This document shows, in pieces, positions 7,759 to 16,330 of a stretch of DNA of 64,000 nt. Source of the DNA: an uncultured Clostridia bacterium (GTDB lineage Bacteria; Bacillota; Clostridia; Christensenellales; Borkfalkiaceae); NCBI GenBank assembly GCA_949282385.1, contig CASDOP010000002.1, forward strand, positions 1-64,000, in the 5' to 3' direction. A program made the position numbers and the translations under genes. Positions within the stretch are counted from its first letter, which is position 1. The number at the start of each line of letters is the position of its first letter. The notes under the pieces are model-generated. The model made no database searches. It saw only the letters and a program-made list of their open reading frames with translations, and had not been told where the DNA came from.

Positions 7759-7800
7759 TAGTATTTGACAACTTTTTTGTGAAAACGAGATAAAATTTTT

Positions 7801-8451
7801 TTATACTTTAAAAATCATATTTGAAAGGTCTGTATAATTCAGTGCAAAAACGTCAGCCCCGACCTCCTTCAACGCGCTTTGAGGACGATAACCCCAGAGA
7901 ACGCTTATGCAGTCAGTACCCGCATTTTTCGCCGTCATGACATCCGTTTCGCCGTCGCCGACAAAAACACATTCAGAAGGCATTACTCCCCAGCTATCCA
8001 TGAGTGCAAGAGTAGCCGAGGGATCGGGTTTTAAAGGCGCGCCGACTTTCTGTCCTATTATGTAATCAAACCTGAAGTCGCCAAGATATTTTTTACAGAC
8101 GTTTTTGGTTGCATCGTCAGGCTTATTGGTAACTATGGCAGTTTTTATATCGCCTGAACTCAATCTTTCGAGAAATTGTTTTTCGCCGTCGTAAAGGCTG
8201 GTAAGATTATTGTCGCATGCGGCGAAAAGTTTGAGATAGAGCAAATAAATTTCCTGCGTGTGCCGCGAAAATTCAGGCGGAACGGCGCGTTCGATAAGTT
8301 TTTTTGCGCCGTTTCCTATAAATTTTATAGTCTGCTCCAAAGTTATGGGCGGGCAACCGAAATGAGCCAGAGCCTCGTTGACGGTTTTACAGATGTCTGG
8401 CGAAGTATCCAAAAGCGTACCGTCGAGGTCAAAAATTATTGCTTTATACAT
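7801..8451 (-). CDS. HAD-superfamily phosphatase, phosphoglycolate phosphatase-like
   Basis: 216 residues. Motif I DLDGT with the nucleophile D8, motif II in the TNKPDDAT stretch, motif III Lys in GAPLKPDPSA, and motif IV GDGETDVMTA are all present, with an alpha-helical cap between residues 15 and 80. This is the Gph/PGP-like subfamily with broad sugar-phosphate or phosphoglycolate activity; the substrate cannot be set by eye. The ATG at 8451 starts one base after the argS stop, implying coupled translation. A GTG seven codons earlier would overlap argS and is less likely. Confidence 0.85.
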   Translation of the reverse strand: MYKAIIFDLDGTLLDTSPDICKTVNEALAHFGCPPITLEQTIKFIGNGAKKLIERAVPPEFSRHTQEIYLLYLKLFAACDNNLTSLYDGEKQFLERLSSGDIKTAIVTNKPDDATKNVCKKYLGDFRFDYIIGQKVGAPLKPDPSATLALMDSWGVMPSECVFVGDGETDVMTAKNAGTDCISVLWGYRPQSALKEVGADVFALNYTDLSNMIFKV

Positions 8452-8452
8452 A

Positions 8453-10135
8453 TTACATTTTATCGGGAACACCTATGCCGAGCAAAGACAAGGCATTTTT
8501 AAGCGTGCGCAACGTTGCGCTTGTGAGAGCCAGTCTGAACTGCTTTGCGCTTCCTTCCGCGGTAAGAATTTTGCAATCGAAATAAAACTTATTAAATTTC
8601 TGGGCAAGATCAACCGCATAGCGCGCGATATAACAAGGTTCGTACTTTTCGGCAGCTTCCCTGACGGTTTCGGGGAAGGACGAAAGCGTTCTTATAACCT
8701 CAAATTCTTCGTCACCGACGGCAATATCCTCGGGCAAGTTAAAATCGGTTGCTCCCGCTTTTTCGAGCACGGAATTTGCGCGCGCGCATGTGTACTGAAC
8801 GTAAACGCTCGTCTCGCCCTCAAACGATAGAACCTTATCGTATGAAAAAGTAATATCTTTAATCTTATTATTGTAGAGAGCGCCGAAAATAACCGCTCCT
8901 ATGCCGACTTTCTCGGCAATTTCTTCTTTATTCTCGAGGTCGGGATTTTTTTCGCAGACTATGGCATAAGCCTTTTCAACGCACTTCGAAATGACATCTT
9001 CGAGCCAGACGACTTTGCCCTTGCGCGTAGACATTGCGCCGTCTTCGAGCGAAACCATGCCGTAAGCGACATGGACGAGGTCCTTCGCCCACTCTTTACC
9101 CATAAGCTCGAGCACTTTAAAGAACTGTTTGAAGTGCAAATTCTGCTGATATGCTACGACATAGAGACACTTATAAAAATCATATGTCTTTTTGCGGTAA
9201 ATTGCAGCGGCTATATCGCGCGTAGCGTACAGCGAAGCGCCGTCCGAACGAAGTATAAGGCAAGGCGGCATTCCGTATTCTTCCAGATCGACGATCTGCG
9301 CGCCGTTACTCTCCTTTAACAGACCTTTTTCTTTAAGTTCGTCGATGACGGGCTGCATTTTGTCTGTATAAAAGCGTTCTCCAGCATAGCTGTCGAACCT
9401 GACGTCGAGGCGCTTATATATTTTATCTACATACGCAAGCGTCAGCGATTTGAACCACTCGAAAAGGTCGTTAGCCTCTTTATCGCCGCTTTCGATAAGG
9501 CGGAAATATTCGCGGGCTTCCTTTTCCATCTGCTCGTCTGCACACTCGTTGAAGCGGACATACAAATCGTTTACGGCGTGAATTCCGCCCTCTTCGACCG
9601 TCTTTTTGTCGCCCCAGTGCTTATATGCGCTTATAAGCTTGCCGAACTGCGTGCCGTAATCGCCGAGATGGTTTATGCCGACCGCCTTATAGCCGAGGAA
9701 ATTATAAATTTTATACAGCGCGCTGCCGAGGACGGTAGTTGAAAGGTGTCCTATATGGAAAGGCTTTGCAATATTTACTGACGAATAGTCTATGCATACC
9801 ACTTTGCCCGCACCGACGTCGGACGAGCCGTATTTTTCTCCCTTTCGGGCAATTTCTTCGAGCGTTTCGCGCGCAAGCCCGACCTTGTTAATCTTAAAAT
9901 TGAGATAACCGTTTACAGGAGTAATTTCACATATAACGTCGTCCGCAACAATCGTTTTTGCGAGCGTTTCGGCTATCTGAACGGGACTTTTTCTGAGTAC
10001 TTTTGCAAACCTGAAGCAAGGCAGAGCGTAATCGCCCATGCTGAAATCGGGAGGTAGAGTTATTGCCGAAGCGACTTCATCCTCGCTCACGCCGTCGACC
10101 TTGATTTTCTGCGCTATATATTTTTTATAATCCAT
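8453..10135 (-). CDS. argS: Arginyl-tRNA synthetase
   Basis: 560 residues. Class I synthetase charging tRNA-Arg. The N-terminal additional domain (about 1-85) precedes the catalytic core with HIGH at residues 127-130 (AKPFHIGHLS), and a KMSK-like loop MSTRKGKVV near residue 380. The DALR anticodon-binding domain occupies the C terminus, ending FRLALTSATLRTLKNALSLLGI. Full length for the family. Followed by the HAD phosphatase with a 1-bp gap. Confidence 0.96.
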   Translation of the reverse strand: MDYKKYIAQKIKVDGVSEDEVASAITLPPDFSMGDYALPCFRFAKVLRKSPVQIAETLAKTIVADDVICEITPVNGYLNFKINKVGLARETLEEIARKGEKYGSSDVGAGKVVCIDYSSVNIAKPFHIGHLSTTVLGSALYKIYNFLGYKAVGINHLGDYGTQFGKLISAYKHWGDKKTVEEGGIHAVNDLYVRFNECADEQMEKEAREYFRLIESGDKEANDLFEWFKSLTLAYVDKIYKRLDVRFDSYAGERFYTDKMQPVIDELKEKGLLKESNGAQIVDLEEYGMPPCLILRSDGASLYATRDIAAAIYRKKTYDFYKCLYVVAYQQNLHFKQFFKVLELMGKEWAKDLVHVAYGMVSLEDGAMSTRKGKVVWLEDVISKCVEKAYAIVCEKNPDLENKEEIAEKVGIGAVIFGALYNNKIKDITFSYDKVLSFEGETSVYVQYTCARANSVLEKAGATDFNLPEDIAVGDEEFEVIRTLSSFPETVREAAEKYEPCYIARYAVDLAQKFNKFYFDCKILTAEGSAKQFRLALTSATLRTLKNALSLLGIGVPDKM

Positions 10136-10160
10136 AATAAATTCCTCTTTTTATACTCAA

Positions 10161-10189
10161 AGTTTATCATAAATTAAATATTTTGGCAA
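10161..10189 (-). promoter_or_regulatory. Probable argS promoter
   Basis: Minus-strand TTGCCA (10184-10189) and TAAACT (10161-10166) with 17-base spacing. Confidence 0.5.
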
Positions 10190-10197
10190 ATTAAAGT

Positions 10198-10226
10198 TTG
10201 CTAAAACGCCAAATTTGTAATATAAT
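10198..10226 (+). promoter_or_regulatory. Promoter of ychF
   Basis: TTGCTA (10198-10203) and exact TATAAT (10221-10226), 17-base spacer; back to back with the argS promoter. Confidence 0.65.
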
Positions 10227-10256
10227 TATAGTCGCAATAAATTTTGGAGATTTTTT

Positions 10257-11357
10257 ATGAAATTAGGTGTCGTCGGTCTTCCCAACGTAGGCAAATCGAC
10301 ATTATTCAACGCTATAACTCATGCAGGCGCAGAGGCGGCAAACTACCCCTTCTGCACGATAGAACCAAACGTGGGCGTGGTTGCCGTTCCCGATGAAAGA
10401 CTGGACAAACTCGCAGCTCTTTACGACAGCAAAAAGATTACTCCCGCAATAGTCGAATTTGTTGACATTGCAGGTCTCGTCAAAGGCGCTTCGCGCGGCG
10501 AAGGTCTGGGCAACAAGTTCCTTTCACATATACGCGAATGCGACGCCATCGTGCATGTCGTGCGCTGCTTCGAGGACGCAAACATCACCCATGTCAGCGA
10601 TAAAATCGACCCCGTAGACGACATAACGACGATAACGCTCGAGCTCATTCTTGCCGACATAGAAACCGTTGCAAAGCGCATGGACAGAATACGCAACAGC
10701 GCGCGCGGAGGCTCAAATAAGGAAGCAGCGGCAGAGTTCGCTTTTCTCGAAAAGCTGGATAAATTCCTTGCAGAAGAAAAACCTGCAAGACTTTTCAGCT
10801 GCACGGAGAGCGAACAGCCGTTTATGGACAACCTCTTCCTGCTCACAGCAAAGCCCGTGATTTATGCGGCTAACATTTCCGAATTCGATATGGGCAAGGA
10901 CGAAAACACCCTTCCCCTCGTTGTTAAAGTTAAGGAATATGCCGCGAAAGAAGGCAGCGAAGTAATGGTAATATGCGCAAAGACCGAAGAAGAACTTGCT
11001 CAGCTCCCTCCCGAAGAAAGCGCATTGTTTCTCGAAGAATTGGGTCTTAAAGAGAGCGGACTTAACATTCTGATTAAAAAGAGCTATTCACTGCTCGGAC
11101 TTATATCCTACCTTACGGCAGGCGAAAAAGAAACGAGAGCCTGGACAATCAAAAACGGTACGAAAGCTCCGCAGGCTGCGGGCGTTATACACACCGACTT
11201 TGAAAAAGGCTTTATAAGAGCCGAGGTCGTAGACTGGCAGACATTGCTCGAGTGCGGCGGACTTGTAGGCGCGCGCGAAAAAGGCAAAGTGCGCTCTGAA
11301 GGCAAGGACTATGTAGTAAAAGACGGCGATGTCATACTCTTCCGCTTCAATGTTTAA
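10257..11357 (+). CDS. ychF: Redox-regulated ATPase/GTPase YchF (Obg family)
   Basis: 366 residues. G1 motif GLPNVGKST at the N terminus, switch region NYPFCTIEPNVG, G3 DIAGLVKGASRGEGLGNKFL, a coiled-coil insert (about 130-165), and a C-terminal TGS domain beginning near YLTAGEKETRAWTI. YchF/OLA1 proteins bind ribosomes and prefer ATP over GTP. The start is supported by GGAG eight bases upstream. Monocistronic, closed by strong hairpins. Confidence 0.95.
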   Translation: MKLGVVGLPNVGKSTLFNAITHAGAEAANYPFCTIEPNVGVVAVPDERLDKLAALYDSKKITPAIVEFVDIAGLVKGASRGEGLGNKFLSHIRECDAIVHVVRCFEDANITHVSDKIDPVDDITTITLELILADIETVAKRMDRIRNSARGGSNKEAAAEFAFLEKLDKFLAEEKPARLFSCTESEQPFMDNLFLLTAKPVIYAANISEFDMGKDENTLPLVVKVKEYAAKEGSEVMVICAKTEEELAQLPPEESALFLEELGLKESGLNILIKKSYSLLGLISYLTAGEKETRAWTIKNGTKAPQAAGVIHTDFEKGFIRAEVVDWQTLLECGGLVGAREKGKVRSEGKDYVVKDGDVILFRFNV

Positions 11358-11377
11358 AACAATAAAATCAACAACAG

Positions 11378-11416
11378 GCGGCGGCGCGAAAATCGCGCCG
11401 CCGCTTCTCATTTTTT
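11378..11416 (+). terminator. Terminator after ychF
   Basis: A 12-bp GC-only stem (11378-11389 with 11393-11404), 3-base loop, then a T-run at 11411-11416. Confidence 0.8.
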
Positions 11417-11420
11417 ACCG

Positions 11421-11457
11421 AAAAAATAAAAGCGCTTCATTGCGAAGCGCTTTTTTT
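11421..11457. terminator. Bidirectional terminator between ychF and gap
   Basis: A 10-bp stem (11429-11438 with 11444-11453) flanked by A-run on one side and T-run on the other, so it can serve the minus-strand gap gene. Confidence 0.8.
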
Positions 11458-11463
11458 ATTAAA

Positions 11464-12480
11464 TTACTTTAATTCGGCGAAATACTTGATAGTTCTTACC
11501 ATCTGGGAAGTGTAAGAATTCTCGTTGTCGTACCAGGATACAACCTTAACGAGCGTAGTGCCGTCGCCCATGGGCATGCACTTCGTCTGGGTTGCGTCGA
11601 AGAGCGAACCATAGGTCATGCCGATAATATCGGAAGATACGATTTCTTCTTCTGTGTAGCCGTAGGAAGCGGAAGCTGCTGCCTTCATTGCTGCGTTTAC
11701 GGTGGTAGCGTCTACGTCGCCTTCGCATACTGCGATAAGCTGGGTAAGCGAACCGGTGGGAACGGGAACGCGCTGTGCGCAACCGTCAAGAACGCCCTTG
11801 AGTTCGGGAATAACGAGACCGATTGCCTTTGCCGCGCCGGTCGAATTGGGAACGATGTTTACAGCTGCCGCTCTTGCACGTCTGAGGTCGCCCTTGCGGT
11901 GAGGTCCGTCGAGAACCATCTGGTCGCCGGTATATGCGTGGATGGTGGTCATGTAACCCTTCTTGATTTTGCAGAGTTTGTTGAGGGTGTCTGCCATGGG
12001 TGCGAGGCAGTTAGTCGTGCAGCTTGCTGCAGAGATAACCGTATCGGTAGCCTTGAGGGTCTTTTCGTTTACGCTGTAAACGATTGTAGGAAGGTCGTTG
12101 CCTGCGGGTGCGGAAATAACGCACTTCTTTGCGCCTGCGGTGATGTGAGCGGAAGCCTTTTCCTTGGAAGTATAGAAACCTGTGCATTCGAGAACGACGT
12201 CAACGCCTACTTCCTTCCAGGGAAGGTTTGCAGCGTCCTTTTCTGCATAGATCTTGATTGTCTTTCCGTTTACGGTAATGCTGTCGTCGCCTGCGACAAC
12301 GCTGTCAGCATACTTATATCTGCCCTGAGCAGAGTCATACTTCAGGAGATGAGCCAGCATCTTGGGGCTGGTAAGATCGTTGATTGCTACGATTTCATAG
12401 CCTTCTGCATCAAACATCTGTCTGAACGCAAGGCGTCCGATACGACCGAAACCGTTGATAGCAACTTTAACATTTGCCAT
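11464..12480 (-). CDS. gap: Glyceraldehyde-3-phosphate dehydrogenase, type I
   Basis: 338 residues. NAD-binding motif [13 protein letters not shown] at the N terminus and catalytic cysteine in SAASCTTNC near residue 153, with the partner His in the following strand. The C terminus has the usual [16 protein letters not shown]. Catalyses the phosphorylating oxidation step of glycolysis. GGAGG lies upstream of the ATG. Divergent from fba, another glycolytic gene, across a 283-bp region with two clear promoters. Confidence 0.97.
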   Translation of the reverse strand: MANVKVAINGFGRIGRLAFRQMFDAEGYEIVAINDLTSPKMLAHLLKYDSAQGRYKYADSVVAGDDSITVNGKTIKIYAEKDAANLPWKEVGVDVVLECTGFYTSKEKASAHITAGAKKCVISAPAGNDLPTIVYSVNEKTLKATDTVISAASCTTNCLAPMADTLNKLCKIKKGYMTTIHAYTGDQMVLDGPHRKGDLRRARAAAVNIVPNSTGAAKAIGLVIPELKGVLDGCAQRVPVPTGSLTQLIAVCEGDVDATTVNAAMKAAASASYGYTEEEIVSSDIIGMTYGSLFDATQTKCMPMGDGTTLVKVVSWYDNENSYTSQMVRTIKYFAELK

Positions 12481-12529
12481 AATTTATTAATCCTCCGAAT
12501 TAAAAAATTGATTTCTTTTAACGAGTATA

Positions 12530-12558
12530 ATTATATCAAATCTGTTTTTTCAAGTCAA
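12530..12558 (-). promoter_or_regulatory. Promoter of gap
   Basis: Minus-strand TTGACT (12553-12558) and TATAAT (12530-12535), 17-base spacer. Confidence 0.75.
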
Positions 12559-12641
12559 CAATTATTTTCCTGTTTTACTGCAAAAGTATTTTCTTTGATT
12601 AAATTTGCATTCTTTCAAAACAGCCTGCATTACATGATGAT

Positions 12642-12675
12642 GTGCAATTTTATGGCAATTATTTTTAAAATGCAC
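12642..12675. repeat. Inverted repeat between gap and fba
   Basis: GTGCA-A-TTTTA (12642-12652) pairs with TAAAATGCAC (12666-12675) with one bulged base. It ends next to the fba -35 element and could be a regulator site or a chance AT-rich repeat. Confidence 0.3.
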
Positions 12676-12704
12676 TTGAAATTTTAACACAAAACAATTA
12701 TACT
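12676..12704 (+). promoter_or_regulatory. Promoter of fba
   Basis: TTGAAA (12676-12681) and TATACT (12699-12704), 17-base spacer. Confidence 0.6.
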
Positions 12705-12763
12705 TAATATGTAGGTTATTATTTACCGAAAATTATTATTTTCTTAATATATCGGAGGTTTTT

Positions 12764-13630
12764 ATGGGTTTAGTTACAGCAAAGGAAATGCTTGATAAAG
12801 CGCTCAAAGGAAAATATGCGGTAGGTCAGTTCAACATCAACAATCTTGAATGGACAAAGAGCATTCTGCAGACCGCTCAGGAACTTAACGCTCCCGTCAT
12901 TCTCGGCGTTTCCGAAGGTGCAGGCAAATACATGACGGGCTTCAAAACTGTTGCCGCTATGGTTAAAGCAATGATAGAGGAACTCAAAATAACCGTTCCC
13001 GTTGCCCTCCACCTCGACCATGGTACATATGAAGGCTGCTATAAGTGCATAAAAGCGGGTTTCTCCTCTATAATGTTCGACGGTTCACACTTCCCCATCG
13101 ACGAAAACGTTGCCAAAACTACCGAACTCGTACACGTATGCAATCAGCTCGGTCTCAGCCTTGAAGCGGAAGTCGGCGCAATCGGCGGCGAAGAGGACGG
13201 CGTTATAGGCAAAGGCGAATGCGCAGACCCCGAAGAATGCAAAAAGATCGCCGACCTTGGCGTAACAATGCTTGCCGCTGGCATAGGCAACATTCACGGC
13301 AAATATCCCGCCAACTGGCCCGGACTTTCCTTTGAAACTCTTGCGGCTGTAAAAGAAAAAGTCGGCGACATGCCCCTCGTTCTTCACGGCGGCACGGGTA
13401 TACCCACGGACCAGATTAAAAAGGCAATTTCGCTCGGAGTTGCAAAGATAAACGTAAACACCGAATGTCAGCTTGCTTTCCAGGAAGCTACGCGCAAATA
13501 CGTTGAAGAAGGCAAAGACCTCGTAGGCAAGGGCTTCGACCCCAGAAAACTGCTCGCTCCCGGCGCGCAGGCTATAAAGGATACGGTTAAACAGAAGATG
13601 GAAATCTTCGGCTGCATAGGCAAAGCTTAA
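12764..13630 (+). CDS. fba: Class II fructose-bisphosphate aldolase
   Basis: 288 residues. Zinc-dependent aldolase of glycolysis/gluconeogenesis. Zinc-ligand histidines are visible in ALHLDHGT (about 83-86), IGNIHGKYP and VLHGGTGIP. The GatY/KbaY-type short chain fits the bacterial class IIA/B group. CGGAGG precedes the ATG. All ten proline codons in this gene are CCC, which shows strong codon selection and is relevant to the tRNA-Pro(AGG) at 17032. Divergent from gap. Confidence 0.94.
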   Translation: MGLVTAKEMLDKALKGKYAVGQFNINNLEWTKSILQTAQELNAPVILGVSEGAGKYMTGFKTVAAMVKAMIEELKITVPVALHLDHGTYEGCYKCIKAGFSSIMFDGSHFPIDENVAKTTELVHVCNQLGLSLEAEVGAIGGEEDGVIGKGECADPEECKKIADLGVTMLAAGIGNIHGKYPANWPGLSFETLAAVKEKVGDMPLVLHGGTGIPTDQIKKAISLGVAKINVNTECQLAFQEATRKYVEEGKDLVGKGFDPRKLLAPGAQAIKDTVKQKMEIFGCIGKA

Positions 13631-13645
13631 TATTTAAGGATATTT

Positions 13646-13672
13646 AAGGCGTCGCAAAAGCGACGCCTTTTT
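13646..13672 (+). terminator. Terminator after fba
   Basis: A 10-bp stem of AAGGCGTCGC and its complement with loop AAAA, then TTT. Confidence 0.8.
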
Positions 13673-13711
13673 ATGTATGATAAAATTTTAAATTTTGCGC
13701 ATACTTTGCTT

Positions 13712-14125
13712 ATGAAAAAAGCATCGGCATGCGCATTATTTATTTGCGCTCTTGCATTTATTTTTGCCTGCGCATTTACTACAGACCCCGCTTCTTCGCT
13801 GAAAAGCCTTACAAAACCATATGCCGCGACATATGAATGCACGCGTGCAACGCTTGGCGACAAAGATCTTTTGGAAGATTATGATTATTTTAAAATAATA
13901 ATATCGGACACGGATACGCTCACTTTGGAAATGCGTAAGTCCGGCGGGAAAAAGAGCATTTTTAAATGTCCTTGCTCATATGACGAAAAGACAGGTTGTC
14001 TTACCGCGGAAGCAGGCATTCTCGGGTTCAGTTATAAGCAAAAAACAAAAATAGAAAACGGAAAATTTGTCATTTCAATGCCCATCCTTTCAAAGCAACT
14101 CACAATGCTGTTTGAACAACAATAA
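13712..14125 (+). CDS. Putative lipoprotein, unknown function
   Basis: 137 residues. A classical signal peptide (MKKASACALFICALAFIFAC) ends at a lipobox-like IFAC, so the mature chain probably begins at Cys20. The rest is a small beta-rich domain with a second Cys pair in FKCPCSYDEKTGC. No family recognised. The start at 13712 is chosen because it begins the signal peptide; an upstream in-frame ATG at 13673 lies in the fba terminator. No ribosome binding site is present, but CATACT ends six bases before the ATG, as in several other genes of this window. Confidence 0.65.
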   Translation: MKKASACALFICALAFIFACAFTTDPASSLKSLTKPYAATYECTRATLGDKDLLEDYDYFKIIISDTDTLTLEMRKSGGKKSIFKCPCSYDEKTGCLTAEAGILGFSYKQKTKIENGKFVISMPILSKQLTMLFEQQ

Positions 14126-14127
14126 TA

Positions 14128-14160
14128 AAAATCGGCGGAAAATAATTTTCCGCCGATTTT
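14128..14160. terminator. Bidirectional terminator between convergent genes
   Basis: A 16-bp perfect inverted repeat (14128-14143 with 14145-14160) whose outer ends are AAAA and TTTT. Confidence 0.8.
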
Positions 14161-14165
14161 AAATT

Positions 14166-14516
14166 TCATTTTTTAAATCTTCCCGTTATTTCTTCAACAC
14201 CCTCTGTGTCTATTTTTGTAAAAATCGCACCCTCGGGAGAAACTTTGCCTTCTGTTCCGCCATCGACTGCGCTGTCCGACATTACCTCGTCCATGGTTAC
14301 CTGACCGTTGCCGCGCATAAGACGATAGGTTTCTTCATCGTAAAAAGCTATATCGTATTCCATTTTCGCCAGATTTTTATCCGCGTATGCCTCTTCGAGG
14401 GCTTTTTCGTCCTCATAGCTTTTACGGCGCCGTTTGACCGTAAAATAAATAAAAAATCCTAAAAGCGCCGCAAACACCACCGCTGAACAAATCATTACTA
14501 TATAACATGCTTCCAT
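14166..14516 (-). CDS. Single-pass membrane protein, unknown function
   Basis: 116 residues. One N-terminal transmembrane helix (about residues 5-27) followed by a basic stop-transfer KRRRK and an acidic cytoplasmic domain containing a short charged helix (EDEKALEEAYADKN). No family recognised. There is no ribosome binding site; a TTGACT-17-TAATAT promoter ends six bases before the ATG, predicting a leaderless transcript. Divergent from the TetR regulator, with which it shares a palindrome, so it may be that regulator's target. Confidence 0.65.
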   Translation of the reverse strand: MEACYIVMICSAVVFAALLGFFIYFTVKRRRKSYEDEKALEEAYADKNLAKMEYDIAFYDEETYRLMRGNGQVTMDEVMSDSAVDGGTEGKVSPEGAIFTKIDTEGVEEITGRFKK

Positions 14517-14522
14517 AAATTA

Positions 14523-14551
14523 ATATTACTACCAAAACTCATAAAAGTCAA
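14523..14551 (-). promoter_or_regulatory. Leaderless-type promoter of the 116-residue membrane protein
   Basis: Minus-strand TTGACT (14546-14551) and TAATAT (14523-14528) with 17-base spacing; only six bases separate the -10 from the ATG at 14516. Confidence 0.6.
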
Positions 14552-14557
14552 CTTTTA
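14542..14557. promoter_or_regulatory. Palindrome between divergent promoters, possible TetR operator
   Basis: TAAAAGT-CA-ACTTTTA overlaps the minus-strand -35 and abuts the plus-strand -35 at 14560. Position next to a TetR gene suggests an autoregulatory site. Confidence 0.4.
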
Positions 14558-14559
14558 AA

Positions 14560-14588
14560 TTGATTTATTCGGCGCAGTGTTGTATAAT
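14560..14588 (+). promoter_or_regulatory. Promoter of the TetR-family gene
   Basis: TTGATT (14560-14565) and TATAAT (14583-14588), 17-base spacer. Confidence 0.7.
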
Positions 14589-14619
14589 AGACATAAGAAT
14601 AAGTAACAAGGTGGAAATT

Positions 14620-15198
14620 ATGGCTATTGACAAAAGAATTATCAAAACACAAAAAGCTATAAAAGAAGCATTTATGTTGCTAACCATGGATAAGGAAATA
14701 GAAAAAATTACCGTATCCGACATTGCCGAAAAGGCGTTTATCAACCGTTCGACGTTTTATCTTCACTATAACGATGCAAGGGACGTAATGCAGGATATTG
14801 AGCGCGAAATGGGCGACAACATCTACACCTGCATTGAAAATTTCGATACTGATAAGCCGTATGAAAGCACTTACTATCTATTACTAAGCCTGACAAATGC
14901 AATAGATAAGGATAAAACTTTCAAGAATTTTTTCCTTCATTCCAAGTGCTCGGAATACCTCACGTCGAAAATTAAAAAAATATTCGTCGAAAAGGGCATG
15001 GAAAGCGCGCTGAACAGAAAAAATCTAGATGATACAACTGATCTGAAGTTGGCGCTTACATACATTACTTCGGGAATTATAGATACTTATGTAAGATGGG
15101 CTGACAGCGAAAACTGTGCCGTTTCGCTTGACGGTCTTTGCCGCAAAATCAGCGTGCTGACAGAAAGAACCATACAAAAACTTAAAGAGTTATATTAA
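14620..15198 (+). CDS. TetR/AcrR family transcriptional regulator
   Basis: 192 residues. The N-terminal HTH includes ITVSDIAEKAFINRSTFYLHY, the standard TetR recognition-helix pattern, at about residues 26-46. The C-terminal ligand domain is of the TetR_C type common in Firmicutes DhaS-like regulators. The ATG at 14620 is preferred over an upstream in-frame start because AAGGTGG lies about six bases ahead and because the -10 element lies in between. Probably controls itself and the divergent membrane protein. Confidence 0.88.
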   Translation: MAIDKRIIKTQKAIKEAFMLLTMDKEIEKITVSDIAEKAFINRSTFYLHYNDARDVMQDIEREMGDNIYTCIENFDTDKPYESTYYLLLSLTNAIDKDKTFKNFFLHSKCSEYLTSKIKKIFVEKGMESALNRKNLDDTTDLKLALTYITSGIIDTYVRWADSENCAVSLDGLCRKISVLTERTIQKLKELY

Positions 15199-15210
15199 TT
15201 TTATTTAATC

Positions 15211-15246
15211 AGCTGGGCGCCGATATATATCGGCGCCCAGCTTTTT
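15211..15246 (+). terminator. Terminator after the TetR gene
   Basis: A perfect 32-base palindrome (15211-15242, arm AGCTGGGCGCCGATAT) ending in TTTTT. Confidence 0.85.
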
Positions 15247-15280
15247 CATAATTCTGTAAACAATTAAATATAATAATGCT

Positions 15281-16330
15281 ATGAAAAAAATTATGTTTTG
15301 CGGCGGAGGCAGCGCGGGACACGTAATTCCCAACATTGCGCTGTGCGACCAGCTTAAAGGACAATTTGAAATCAGTTATATCGGCACGGACGGCATTGAA
15401 AGCAATATCTGCAAAAGTAAAAATATAAAATATTACGAGTTCGAAGGGGCAAAACTCGTTAGGGGAAAAGTACTTTGCAACCTCGGCATTCCGTCGAAGC
15501 TGAGAAAAAGCATCAGGCAATGCAGAGAAATTTTAAAAACCGCAGCTCCCGATTTGTTGTTTTGCAAAGGCGGATATGTTTCATACCCTCCCGCCGTTGC
15601 GGCCAAAGAGCTTGGCATACCAGTCCTGACGCACGAATCGGATATAAGTATGGGGCTAGCAAACAAACTTATTGCTCACAAATGCCGAAGAGTGCTTACA
15701 GCGTTCCCTTCAACCGCTTCAAAACTGAAAAACGGCGTATATACAGGCACGCCGCTTCGCACCGACCTTTTCGGCAGAGACAGAATAATGGCAAAGCGTG
15801 CCTTCGGTTGCGATCTGCGCCCCACAGTACTGGTTTTTGGCGGCGGTTCGGGGTCTGCGGCGATAAACAGGGCGCTGCGCGGCTGTATTGCAGAACTTTG
15901 CCGAAACTATAATATTTTGCACATTTGCGGAAAGGGCAACACCGTTTATTCAAGCCTTTACGGATACAAGCAATTAGAGTTTGCCGAAGATATGGGCGAA
16001 GTTTACGCGTGCGCAGATTATGCTGTTTCACGCTGCGGCGCAAACGCCGCGAACGAACTTATCGCGCTTAAAATACCAACCCTGTTTATTCCTCTCGAAA
16101 ACGGCGCAAGCCGTGGCGACCAGGTGGAAAATGCCGAATATTTTAAAAACCGCGGGCTGTGCAGGGTTCTTAAAGAAAGTCAACTTAGCCCCGCCTCGCT
16201 TAAAAATGAGCTTGACGCGCTTATCGCCGATAAAAAATTAAAAACCGCGCTTAAAGAAAACGTCTTTAACCGCGGCAATGAAAGAATTATTCAGGAAATA
16301 CAGAGCGCCTTAAAGCAGCCCTTCGATTAA
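15281..16330 (+). CDS. murG: MurG-like UDP-GlcNAc transferase
   Basis: 349 residues. MurG adds GlcNAc to lipid I to make lipid II at the inner membrane face. Glycine-rich N-terminal loop CGGGSAGHVIPN, second loop VFGGGSGSAAINRAL near residue 190, and the acceptor-domain signature SRCGANAANELIALKIPTL are present, with full family length. It stands alone here rather than in a division cluster, so it could be the sole MurG or a paralogue. No ribosome binding site is seen; TATAAT ends six bases before the ATG. Its last 21 bp overlap the convergent mntP. Confidence 0.85.
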   Translation: MKKIMFCGGGSAGHVIPNIALCDQLKGQFEISYIGTDGIESNICKSKNIKYYEFEGAKLVRGKVLCNLGIPSKLRKSIRQCREILKTAAPDLLFCKGGYVSYPPAVAAKELGIPVLTHESDISMGLANKLIAHKCRRVLTAFPSTASKLKNGVYTGTPLRTDLFGRDRIMAKRAFGCDLRPTVLVFGGGSGSAAINRALRGCIAELCRNYNILHICGKGNTVYSSLYGYKQLEFAEDMGEVYACADYAVSRCGANAANELIALKIPTLFIPLENGASRGDQVENAEYFKNRGLCRVLKESQLSPASLKNELDALIADKKLKTALKENVFNRGNERIIQEIQSALKQPFD

